From: Pollenia angustigena
Taxonomy: Eukaryota; Arthropoda; Insecta; Diptera; Polleniidae
Direction: 5' to 3'
NCBI GenBank assembly: GCA_930367215.1
Contig: OV884060.1
Location: forward strand, 212,911,253 to 212,975,252
DNA length: 64,000 bases
The notes under the pieces were generated by a model. The model was not told the origin of the DNA. It made no database searches and worked only from the letters and a program-made list of their open reading frames with translations. A program made the translations under genes and the position numbers. Shown piece after piece: positions 56,701-64,000 of this stretch. Position 1 is the stretch's first letter, and every line of letters starts with the position of its first letter.

Positions 56701-59700
56701 AAGTAAACATCGTTAAAAGTAATTTGAGAAATATGTTACATTAAGCAACCGTTAATTCGATTTTATCAATTAGGTAAATATTTTTACCATAACAATACAA
56801 TGTTTATACCACCACCACAATAGTGGAGAGGGTACTATGCGTCTGTGCTGATGTCTGTAACACCTTAAAATATTGGTCCTTAGTCCACCATTACGTATAC
56901 CGATTAACTCAGAATCACTTTCTGAGTCAAATTAACGATGTTTGTCCGGCTGGCTGGCTTTCCATGTAAACCTTGCGCGCAAAGTACAGGTCGCAATTTT
57001 GAGATTATTTGATAAAATTTGGTACAAATTTCTAATGTGGTGTAGGGTATCATAAAGTCGGGTTTAACCGACTATACTTTCTTACTTGTTTTTTATTGTA
57101 GCCAGATCTACAATAAAAAACAAAAGGTTGGGTAAATGTTGTCGTGATTATTATTATCTTCAAATTATTTAAAACTAATGATTATTTGAAACTAATGAGT
57201 GATTCCTATGAGATGAACAATAACGACATCGAATTTTTCGATGATTTAATTTTTTAATATTCAGGGCTGTCATAGAAACCAATCTTATCGGTATTGAATT
57301 TGAAACCGAGAAAAAAATACGTTGGTGTCATGAAATCCAATGTTGTCGGTTTTTTGTTCGAACTAAAATTTTTGTCGGTTTTAGGTGTCACAGAAACCAA
57401 TGATATCGGGTTTATATTGAAAATAAACCAAGTAGCTTACAGCTCTTGTTTTTTTATTGGAAATAAATAAATGCTTAATTTTTTATTAAATTTTTTTAAC
57501 AGTTAGATTTTTTCCACATATAAAAGTAAATAAAATAGATAAATTGTTAAAATAGTATTTTTTTGCATGTTTCCGGTAGTCTCCGGCAGTTGGCTGCTTC
57601 AAATTTGCAAAAGTCTTTTCACTTTTCCAGCTAACAAAAAATATGCAACAACAGCAGTGGTCACTTTGCCTATTTATAACGTTAAACAACAAATTTCTTT
57701 ATATTTTTAATAAATTTGCTTTATAATTACTACATATTTTTACGAAACAATTAAATTACATAAATTAAAACAACAAATGCAATACAACGATGGCATTTAT
57801 TTCATATGTTTACTGTATTTTCACTTCTTATTTTCTTTTCTATAATTTTCCCTTAATTAAAAACTCAGATTTTACCAATATTTTAGCGCAAAAACCATAA
57901 TTTACAAAATTGTCAAACAAAAATTGCATTTAAAGATGTAAACACATGAGCTAAAACATTACACAGCTAATTCGAAATATCGGTTTTATTTGTATTCGAA
58001 AATAACAAATCCGACTTGTTTTAATGACAACAAATGAAAACGATATTGGTTTGCAAAACCGACAATGAGCAAAACCGACTTGGATTCTATGACACCCCTG
58101 ATTAATTTATTTTCATATTAATTATTCTTATTTAACAAATTGATCATAACTCACAATTTCATCGTAAACAACTTTAAACAACTTTGTTACTGAATTTTAA
58201 TGTGTTTTTATTTAAAAAAGCTTTTAGCCATTTTTTTTTAACAATTTTTCCGTAAATTTAGCCATTTTTGGTCACCAAGTTTTGGCAACACTGCTTCACT
58301 AAATTTCATTAAAATCGAAAGGGTTCGTGTCCCACTCTTGGTCGTTTTGACATAGAATTACCCAGTTAATAACAAAAACCAACAAAATTGTTTGGCTGTT
58401 TTTCACAAGTTGGCAAACGTTTGGAAGCTCGTTAACAAGAGTTTAGCAACTCGTTAGCCAGAGTTTGGTTAGTGTATTATGAATAAACTGTTTGCTAACT
58501 TTATGCCAAATTTTCATTATGAATACGGCTGTAAAAGTTTTATAAATTGTAATTTGACATAGAATAGACATTCGATTAATATGAAAATTTACATTATAAA
58601 ATGTATTACATAATATGTAAATATTTAAATAAGAGGAAAAAAGTAATTTTGGCAGAACATGTTTCTAGTACGTTGGGAAATCCTCTTTCTTTACTTAAAT
58701 TTTTTTTTGATTGTTCAAAAGTAAACGAGTAAAAGGATCATTTGTTTTTAATTTCGGATAACAGAGGTAATGCCGGATAATAGAGGTAATGCAAAATTTT
58801 TTTTTATTTTCTGGTTAATTGAATGACGGATAATCAAGGCCCTACTGTAAATAAAAAGTCATGCAACCAAAAATCATCGTATAAACGCTAACAGATTTTG
58901 GAAGTTGCTTCAAAAAGGAATCAAGAAAAAACGACGTCGTAAAATCCCTCATGTAAATTGTGTTGGTAGCATGCTCAAAAGAGAATGTATAAAACAGACA
59001 TGTCTGGAAAGACACTTTGTAAATGCCCCAACTTTACACGATGTCTTTTCAGACATGACTAACAAACACGTCTGTTTTGTTTGAAGCTGATCGGGTTTAC
59101 ATGGTGTTTTTTCAGACATGTCGAACAAACACGTTTGTTTTGTTTGCAGGCGTTCGGGGTAGAGAAGAAAGAGGGGTTGCCAAACAGACACGAAATGAGT
59201 TTTCATGTTTGTTAATCGTATTTCTTTTTGTACTTTTTTAAGTTTATGTGTTTTTTTCTTTAATTGTATATTTTAAAATATGTAGTAGAAATTACAACTC
59301 GAAAACAGTTTGAACTTTTAATCCATGAAATGAAAAATAATAGTCAAATTGATTTGAGGTATCGAATGCCATCATTTGGCCCTAACACTGCAGCTACATG
59401 GAAGCGTATCGCCGAAAATTTAACAGTTTATGCAATATTTTCTCCAAAATAACAAAAAAGTTTTTTCGATATAATCAGAACAAATACGGAGGTTTGATTT
59501 CAAATTAAAAATGATTTGATATCAAACGTTTTCTCAAACGTCAAACCTTTGATAATGATTTGAAAATCATAGCATTCTCAACAAAAAGAGGAAATTATTT
59601 TCAAATTGAAAAACGCCTTTATTTTTAACTTACTTTCAAACGTAATTCTCAAATGTTTTTCAAATGTGGATTATAATACAAATGTGAAACATAAATAAAT

Positions 59701-62700
59701 ATATTTTATTTTTATACCCACACCACAATAGTGGAGAGGGTATTATGCATTTGTGCTGATGTGTGTAACGCCTTAAAATATTGGTCCTAGACCCACCTTA
59801 AAGTATACCGATCTACTCAGAATCACTTTCTGAGTCGAACTAACGATGTCCGTCCGGCTGGCTGGCTGTCCATGTAACCTTGTGCACAAAGTACAGGTCG
59901 CAATTTTGGAGATAATTTGATAAAATTTCGGTCATAGGTTCTTATTGGCACAAGGACCAAGCCTATTGAAAATGGGCCGAATCGTAGGACCACGAGGGAA
60001 GATAGGGGGAAATTTCTTCCTCTCAGAAACTACCAAACCGATTTTAATGAAATTTAAAACATAGACAGAACCATATCTATATGGACACAAAATGTATAAA
60101 TTAAAAAAAAAAAATCGGACCACGAGGGGAGATAGGGGCAATTTATGCCTCCCAAACCGATTTTAATGAAATTTAAAACATAGATAGATCCATATCTATA
60201 ACAACACATTAGGTATACAGTTTTTAAAAAATAGGACCACAAGGGGAGGCAGGGGGCAATTTCTGCCTCTCACAAACTTTCAAACCGATTTTCATGAAGT
60301 TTTTAAACATAGATAAATCCATATTTACATGGACACATAAGCATGATGTGTTTTTAAATACTGTGGTGTAGGGTATCATATGGTCGGGCTTGACCGACTA
60401 TACTTTCTTACTTGTTTTAATTTAAATTCATTACTTAATTAAATAAACTGTGAGATAAACATTCGGCGCCATAGCTAAATGATGAAATAATGTTTTTCCG
60501 TCCTCTAATTTTTTCCAAGAAGAAATAATTGGCTCTCTTATATTTTGAGAATTGTAGCACCGCGATCATATTCTTAATCATTGCTACTACTTACTACTTA
60601 CAAATAATTTTTTTTTTCACAAGAAATAAATCGTTCACTTGTAAAACACATTTAACCACGAAGTAAAAATGTAAATTTAATCGCCATTTTTAATGTTTAC
60701 ATTTATTTTTCGATTTAGTATTGTCAAGTTTAGTTTTGATTTGAATTTAACTTTTAATACCAATTTGACATCAAATTGATAAAACATTTGATGTGAATTG
60801 TGTTTGATGTCAAATGATAAAGTCAATTCATATCAAAGGTTTGACTTCGTGTTTGCTGGGTTGTCTTTGAAATTTTTGAGCTTTGTGTCTCAAATCTTTC
60901 ACGTCATTGAAATTAGCAACTTAGTAAGTCTCTAATTTTTGGGAGACTTTTTTTTTAACTAGCGTAAGTAAATAAAAATTTTATGTTTATTCTCAAAAAA
61001 ATTATTTAAAATAAGCAGAAAATTTTTAAAACGTACAAATACATACAAGATTTATCAATGAGAGAACATTTTACTACTATGGTGCAAAGCAAAACGACTA
61101 AAGCTGCAGATTCACACAAAGCGGTTAATGTAGTGTAAAATTGCATTGCCAAGTTACACAGTAAACGCGTAGAATGCCTATACATATCGAAAGCATGAAT
61201 GAAGTATGTTTACTTTATACTTTAGCATGCGTCTTTAAAAAAGGCCAAAGAGTAACATAGAACGTGGGTGTTGATCTCCAACTCTGCTTTTGAATGTGTT
61301 ATTTCTCTAGTTGTAATGCAAAAAATAAGCATTGAAAATAAAACTGTTTGTTTAGAAAAACTATAAAAAGTATCGTCGTATCGCCAGCAAAATATTGCCG
61401 ATACCGATATACACGGAGTATCGCCGATATATCGGTATTCTTCACATCCCTTATTTTTATTTAAAAACGTACTCCAATTAACAATAAAGTTAAAAAAAAA
61501 TATGTAAGTATGCAATTCATTAATGTTTTTGGTACACTTTTAATCCTTTGAACATATTTTTTTATTTTAGGCACCTATTACGGTTTACAACTCAACTCAG
61601 TTGAATTGTCATTTCTTAATTTTTGTATTATGGTTTACAACTTTGCTTTATTGCGGTGAACAAAAACATAACAAAAATTACAACTGATCAAAACCAGTTG
61701 TCTTAATTACAACTCAACTGAGTTGAGTTGTAAACCGTAAAAGTGGCCCTAAATTTGATTATTTAACGTTTAATTTTTTAAAATAACTACTTGATTTGAA
61801 GTACATTTGTAAATTTAGGAAATTTTTCTTTTAATTAATTATTTTTGAATATTTTTTTTAATTTAGTTGATTTTTTTATTCCAAAATAATGTTTTTAGAA
61901 TACTTAATATTTAAATAAATGTACGAAAATACTAAAACTTGATGCAATTTACAAAAATATTTCGTAAAATACTCAAATTTTTATTCTTAAATTAAAAAAA
62001 GTTATTTTCTATTTTACTTAAAGCATTTCGTACATCGAAATTACGAACTGTTTCGTACAATGTACGATAGTTTTTGTAGATATAAAACTAAGTCTGGGTT
62101 CACATTATGAAAGTTTTCTTTCAGAAAGTCTGAGTTTACTGGTGAGAGGGGAGAGAAGAACAGCCTGTTATCTTCCTCTCTTGCCTATAAAGTCAGACTT
62201 TCTGAAAGAAAACTGTCATAGTGTTAACCCAGACTAAGCAAAGTTTTTTTATTTTAGGTCTAATGAGAGGTTTTTACTGTAAATACTTAATTTTTGATTC
62301 AATAAAATTTCTTAACTTACCTGGTACGAATGCACTTTCTGCTGCACTACTTCCAAGATTATTTGTTGAAGCATTTTTAAGCCAACGAGGACAATTTCTC
62401 GTTGATGGACCTGGTGCAGTAGAGAAATTATTTAATGCTGAACTACTGCTGGCATTACGGCTTAATAAAACGGACTCAGATCTCAAATATGGAATAGATG
62501 GTATGTCTAGTGCAGGATCATCGTCTTGTGGTTGTGGTATAACACGTTGAATAGCAGACTATCACAAAAACAAATATATAATATTTCACTATTGTACATT
62601 AACATGAAATTCTTACCATTAAATCCCAATTACAATCCTCCAAATGGGAAAAGGCTTCACCCACATCGTCGATACCAGTTATGCTCTACAATAAAAGTTT

Positions 62701-62784
62701 TTGTATTGTATAATTTTTAACTTGTTTAAATATTTTAATTCCTACCTGAAAATTGGCCAATATTTCATCTTTGTTTTCAGACAT
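44722..62784 (-). CDS. casp: Caspar, FAF1-type ubiquitin/p97 adaptor
   Basis: Fourteen exons, read on the minus strand: 62784-62746, 62685-62617, 62558-62321, 52487-52296, 51922-51733, 51665-51461, 51172-51072, 46432-46314, 46234-46089, 46027-45873, 45789-45641, 45577-45303, 45065-44946, 44880-44722. All GT-AG with compatible phases; 718 residues. Order: UBA (about 5-45; ILANFQSITGIDDVGEAF), Ser-rich linker, two ubiquitin-like regions (about 142-235 and 252-330), acidic linker, UAS thioredoxin-like fold (about 398-535; FLENYKQRFGEP, LLAIYLHHGES), charged coiled coil (about 548-620; EKMTEDARRE), UBX (about 635-716; IRIRKPSGDFLERRF). The start MSENKDEILANFQ fits the FAF1 family. Drosophila Caspar dampens the Imd pathway by blocking Dredd-dependent Relish cleavage, and FAF1 proteins bind ubiquitin and p97/VCP; role here by orthology. 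Intron 3 is 9.8 kb and full of transposons. Confidence 0.94.
47161..47479. mobile_element. MITE in casp intron 7
   Basis: TAAGCGGCCCATACACTTGC and GCAAGTGTATGAGCCGCTTT are inverse copies with few mismatches. The interior is rich in TATTGTA/TACAATA motifs facing each other. Confidence 0.8.
48569..48839 (+). repeat. Inverted-repeat element carrying a tRNA-like head
   Basis: Perfect 36-bp termini: AATTTTAAGTATTTTTATAA then TCAGGCTTAAGTTCAT, with the exact inverse at 48804-48839. Between them, GAGATCGAGTGGTTGCGATC (A-box-like, about 48643) precedes GGGGTTCGAGCCCC (B box, about 48689-48702). About 110 bp of AT-rich tail follow. Not a functional tRNA (no clover-leaf acceptor pairing). Looks like a tRNA-derived SINE body bounded by inverted repeats. 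Confidence 0.65.
49029..50770. mobile_element. hAT-like non-autonomous element, casp intron 7
   Basis: Ends CAAGGAAACCAGAAATATGC and GCATATTTCTGGTTTCCCTG (one terminal mismatch). The flanks TTAATAAG (49021-49028) and GTAATAAG (50771-50778) agree at seven of eight positions. Subterminal GCATATTTT motifs are repeated many times at both ends. A family B fragment is embedded near 49570-49800. No transposase. Confidence 0.75.
50440..50660. repeat. Dispersed segment duplicated at 53400-53615
   Basis: GGCATCTTGAAAAACATCAA, ACGTCAATAAGGTGTAATTT and AATGAATACCCTTATT appear in the same order at 53400-53615 with many substitutions. No coding sense on either strand. Confidence 0.55.
52041..52268. mobile_element. 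Foldback MITE 27 bp from a casp splice donor
   Basis: GGGGGCAAATTATGGCAGTC then GTGATCGA, mirrored by TCGATCAC then GACTGCCGTAATTTGCCCCC; one mismatch. It lies in intron 4, ending 27 bp beyond the exon 4 boundary at 52296. The open frame reading through exon 4 into it is an artefact. Confidence 0.85.
52585..52770 (+). repeat. tRNA-like SINE fragment (B box and tail)
   Basis: GGGTTCAATTCCCGCGGCAG (B-box-like) followed by GAATGAAAAATTATCAATAA and the tail AATTTAATGAAAATTAAGTT seen in the 48569 element. The A-box side is missing. It lies just upstream of casp exon 4, in intron 3. Confidence 0.6.
52757..54040. repeat. Direct duplication of about 300 bp in casp intron 3
   Basis: ACGAGCTCTATGTTTGATTA, GTTGTGCTGAAAAAGGTCA, TTTGGACTTCAGGAAGAATT and GGTTAAATACAATTTGGTTT occur in the same order at 52780-53060 and 53750-54020, about 960 bp apart. 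Each copy ends in GCCAGCAGCC-containing sequence. Non-coding; open frames across it are in different registers. Confidence 0.65.
53985..54372 (+). repeat. tRNA-like SINE split by a palindromic MITE
   Basis: GGGGTTGCAATTGAAACATG then GGTAACCTG (54053-54085) corresponds to the A-box side of the 48569 element. GCCTGGGTTCGATTCCCGCG (B box, about 54328) resumes after the inserted palindrome at 54086-54315. Tail ATTATCAATAAG follows. Confidence 0.65.
54086..54315. mobile_element. Palindromic MITE related to 43621-43965
   Basis: GGGGTCTAATCACCGCATTC then GAT, mirrored by ATCGTATGCGGTGATTAGAC then CCC. Shares CGCATTCGAT, GACACTGACGTATCGAATGA and GATATCGA motifs with the larger palindrome. CTG flanks both sides if the element is read as GGGTC...GACCC. 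Confidence 0.75.
55225..55831 (+). repeat. Family B dispersed repeat
   Basis: ACTAACGATGTCCGTCCGGC, GTACAGGTCGCAATTTTGGA, then three diverged units with AGGACCACGAAGGGAGATAG and ATATCTATATGGACACA, closing with GTGGTGTAGGGTATCATATG, the hairpin GTCGGGCTTGACCGAC and TTTCTTACTTGT. The left end is truncated relative to 59711-60417. Confidence 0.7.
56649..56744 (+). pseudogene. hAT transposase C-terminal relic
   Basis: Reads LLSLPWSNAEVERVFSQVN then KSNLRNMLH and stop. The S-N-A-x-V-E-R-x-F-S motif is the hallmark of the hAT dimerisation region. It is better preserved than the copy at 19953-19861. Upstream codons are interrupted by stops. Confidence 0.85.
56802..57090 (+). repeat. Family B dispersed repeat, short copy
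   Basis: TTATACCACCACCACAATAG, GAGGGTACTATGCGTCTGTG, AGAATCACTTTCTGAGTC, GTCCGGCTGGCTGGCT, then directly the end GGTGTAGGGTATCATAAAGT, a GTCGGGTTTAACCGAC hairpin and CTTACTTGTT. The internal GGACCACGAGGG units are absent, so this gives the minimal element (about 289 bp). Inserted in hAT. Confidence 0.75.
57262..58100. mobile_element. CAGGG inverted-repeat element, fifth level
   Basis: CAGGGCTGTCATAGAAACCA and TGGATTCTATGACACCCCTG are inverse copies with a few mismatches. Subterminal motifs ACCAATGATATCGG and AACGATATTGGT recur. No transposase or target duplication identified. The position lies in hAT sequence that is continuous in the copy at 17.6 kb. Confidence 0.7.
58985..59160. repeat. 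Short tandem units with ACAAACACG
   Basis: TTTCAGACATGACTAACAAACACGTCTGTTTTGTTTG and its next unit (TTTCAGACATGTCGAACAA...) repeat at about 65-bp spacing (about 59045 and 59110), with a diverged unit at 58990. The minus-strand open frame here is the repeat. Confidence 0.6.
59264..59452 (+). pseudogene. Zeste/SANT-like DNA-binding domain fragment
   Basis: About 50 residues resemble the Myb/SANT-like domain found in zeste-type regulators and in some transposon accessory proteins: TRKQFELLIHEMKNNSQI, then TAATWKRIAENL, with the typical F-x-x-L-I and W-x-x-I-A-x-x-L spacing. The frame ends soon after, before the usual third helix, and there is no downstream exon I can see. It lies antisense in casp intron 3. 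Probably a fragment of a transposon-encoded protein. Confidence 0.4.
59711..60417 (+). repeat. Family B dispersed repeat, full-length copy
   Basis: TTTATACCCACACCACAATA, AGAGGGTATTATGC, AGTATACCGATCTACTCAGA, the GTCCGGCTGGCTGGCTGTCC block, three units with GGACCACGAGGG and ATCTATATGGACACA, and the terminal hairpin GTCGGGCTTGACCGAC followed by CTTACTTGTTTT. The flanking sequence is TTTGATTTCAAA-rich on both sides. No terminal inverted repeats; a 3' hairpin near the end recalls Helitron-type elements but the required CTRR end is not evident. Confidence 0.7.
60418..61568. other. Casp intron 3 sequence without a bounded element
   Basis: Contains TTTGACATCAAATTGATAAA and TTTGATGTCAAATGATAAAG motifs matching TTTGATTTCAAATT and TTTGATATCAAACG at 59494-59530, which suggests an element split by the family B copy. 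The minus-strand open frame 61515-61222 is not recognisable. Confidence 0.4.
61569..61751. mobile_element. Foldback MITE in casp intron 3
   Basis: ACGGTTTACAACTCAACTCA then GTTGA, mirrored by TCAACTGAGTTGAGTTGTAA then ACCGT. The outer ends GGCACC and GGTGCC-like are weaker. The inner arms are partly self-palindromic (CAACTCAACTGAGTTGAGTTG). Confidence 0.75.
62092..62234. mobile_element. Foldback MITE 87 bp from casp exon 3
   Basis: GTCTGGGTTCACATTATGAA and GTTAACCCAGAC-type ends, with inner arms TTTCTTTCAGAAAGTCTGA and AGTCAGACTTTCTGAAAGAAA. TAA flanks both sides (62089-62091 and 62235-62237). In architecture it resembles the 3693 family (GAGAGGGGAGAGAAG loop), but its arms differ. Confidence 0.8.
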
Positions 62785-63495
62785 GATAGTGAAGTATTTT
62801 TTTGTTAATTGCGTAGAAGGGGGGACTGGTTGTTAAAAAAAAGATTCCACTTTCTGCAACTTTACACTTTGTTTAATATCAGTCTGTTTTTGTATTTCAG
62901 GTTTCTTTATATATTTATGTACTTTTTTTTTGCCAGTTGTTTACGTAAAAATTAAACCCTTTATTTGTTGACAATTACTTAATTTATTTTTCTTCTTGGG
63001 AAAATAAAAATTCACATACAAAAAATTTTCATACAATTTGCTTAAAGACGTCTGTCACTCACTTACTGCTCACTAGACAAATTTTTTTTTGTTCTTCGTT
63101 TTGCAAACACTTGAGATGAAAACAAATCAATTCTTTTGCAATTCTTCTGAAAACTTGCCAAGACTGCTCGTTTTTTTTTCTTTCTAATAAATAAAATGTT
63201 CACAATTCAGTTGTATTGAGAGTAATTAAAATATTTATAAAACTTTTGTATTTACTGGCGAAAATGTCGATAATTTTTGTAAGCATTTGAGAAACAGTAA
63301 ATTAAGAAAAAACTAATTTCTTTGTTAAGTCACGCAGAGTGTTGCCGGACGGCTAGAAATATTTCGATAATCACGCAAATTTATGACAGTTAACCCACAA
63401 GCATGGTAGACAAAATACAAATGAAAAGAGTTGCCAAGCCTTAATATGACATTGTAATTGGATTCTTGTATGAATACCTATTAAAATAGAATTAT
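62785..63495 (-). promoter_or_regulatory. Casp 5' UTR and promoter region (extent inferred)
   Basis: Sequence upstream of the casp start codon. No TATA box or convincing initiator could be fixed by eye. The boundary is arbitrary and ends at the next MITE. An upstream non-coding exon cannot be excluded. Confidence 0.3.
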
Positions 63496-63734
63496 CGGTC
63501 ATGTTCTGACAATCGCACGATTTGAAATCGCAAAACGCCAAATTTAATTTATGGTGTTCCTTAACTCGTGCGTTTAGATTGCGACCTGCTATAGTTTCTT
63601 ACAAATATTCTAGTTCCCTTTTGTAATTTTAAGTCGTTAAACTTTTTGCTATTTCCATTTACAGAACATCTTATTTGCGATTTTAAGTCAGAATCGCCAA
63701 TGTTAAGCGTTTTGCGACTGTCAGAACATGCCCG
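63496..63734. mobile_element. MITE with TAT duplication upstream of casp
   Basis: CGGTCATGTTCTGACAATCG and TGCGACTGTCAGAACATGCC then CG are inverse copies with few mismatches. TAT flanks both sides (63493-63495 and 63735-63737). Inner GATTTGAAATCGCAAAACGC and GTTTTGCGA motifs repeat. Non-coding; the minus open frame across it is a by-product. Confidence 0.8.
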
Positions 63735-64000
63735 TATAAAACAAATATCAGTCTTGAAAATATGAATCACAGGACTTCAATCTTATAAGAAACTTTAAAA
63801 AACTTTCAACATAAAGTAAGCAAAATGTTTTTAAATAATTTTTAGGTAAATAGCTTTTTTATAGAACTAATTTCTTATGAAAAATATAAACAAAATAAAA
63901 ATAAAAAATAAACTTATACATGTATGTGATGGAAATCGATTTTAAAACGATACGATTTGATGGATTTTAAATGCATATTCCTTTTATTTCCAGTATTTAT

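Larger units (their letters stand above)
56220..58293 (+). mobile_element. hAT element remnant, fourth level
   Basis: Same family as 17396-21047: CAGTGTTGCCAATTTAGCCA to CACCAAGTTTTGGCAACACTG-type end, with AAATGGCTAA/TTAGCCATTT repeats. The 8-bp flanks CTTCTCAC and CTTCACTA agree only partly. It retains the transposase tail at 56649-56744 and holds a family B copy and a further inverted-repeat element. Confidence 0.75.
54934..58531. mobile_element. CAGCCGTATTCATAA element, third level
   Basis: Termini ACAGCCGTATTCATAA and TTATGAATACGGCTGT, perfect over 16 bp. Inner AAAATTTAGCCAAATT and GTTTGCTAACTTTATGCC segments form loose subterminal repeats (GAGTTTAGCAACTCGTTAGC near 58440). Contains the family B copy and the hAT element. 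Confidence 0.65.
54681..58847. mobile_element. pogo/Tigger-like element, second level
   Basis: Termini CAGTGAGACCTCGATTATCG and GATAATCAAGGCCCTACTG, flanked by TA (54679-54680 and 58848-58849). Long inner arms pair AAATTTTCATGTTAATCGAA (left) with ATTCGATTAATATGAAAATT (right). The element's own sequence is split by the next level. Confidence 0.75.
54506..58954. mobile_element. Outermost MITE of a five-level nest, casp intron 3
   Basis: ACATGAGCGCTTTTACGACG (about 54508) and CGTCGTAAAATCCCTCATGT (about 58935-58954) are imperfect inverse copies. Removing the pogo-like insertion would leave an element of about 280 bp. Neighbouring CGGGGTAGAGAAGAAAG-type sequence is present on both outer sides (54559 and 59157). 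Confidence 0.5.

Noticed and set aside
59932..60242. Minus-strand overlapping open frames
   Set aside because: They read through the internal repeat units of family B.
62221..62550. Plus-strand open frame of 109 codons
   Set aside because: Antisense of casp exon 3, whose minus-strand reading is supported by splice phase and homology.

Overview
The window is AT-rich eukaryotic DNA from a higher (brachyceran, probably calyptrate) fly. I infer this from two intron-containing genes that match adjacent Drosophila annotations in sequence, exon phase and length, and from a dense load of fly-type transposable elements. There are no bacterial features.

Two real genes were assembled exon by exon. (1) A plus-strand gene, CDS 28563-40680, ten coding exons, 648 codons. 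It encodes a Reeler + DOMON + cytochrome b561 membrane protein, the fly 'putative ferric-chelate reductase 1 homolog' (Drosophila CG8399). (2) A minus-strand gene, CDS 62784-44722, fourteen coding exons, 718 codons. It encodes the FAF1 orthologue Caspar (UBA, ubiquitin-like, UAS, coiled coil, UBX), Drosophila casp/CG8400. The two genes are convergent, with about 4 kb between stop codons. All exon junctions use GT-AG and keep frame. The genes have unrelated biochemical roles (transmembrane haem redox versus ubiquitin/p97 adaptor and immune negative regulator); their proximity looks like conserved microsynteny.

Layout: 1-28.5 kb holds no host gene I can support. It is a patchwork of inverted-repeat elements: hAT-like elements with exact 8-bp duplications at 5004-6624 and 17396-21047, pogo-like elements with TA duplications, PIF/Harbinger-like and foldback MITEs, a mariner split by a Jockey-like LINE fragment, and three unclassified dispersed repeat families called A, B and C here. 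28.5-41.4 kb is the reductase gene; its introns carry MITEs and a broken, RAG1-like transposase remnant (36144-37713, minus). 41.4-44.7 kb is intergenic with a 345-bp palindrome. 44.7-62.8 kb is casp; its 9.8-kb third intron contains a transposon nest at least five levels deep (54506-58954). 62.8-64 kb is the casp upstream region with one MITE.

The most unusual items are the RAG1-like remnant, inverted-repeat elements carrying tRNA-like heads (one split between its A-like and B boxes by a palindromic MITE), the five-level nest, and a large set of foldback MITEs with 3-bp target duplications, some only tens of bases from splice sites. Transposon family names rest on termini, target duplications and short protein motifs read by eye; no database search was possible.
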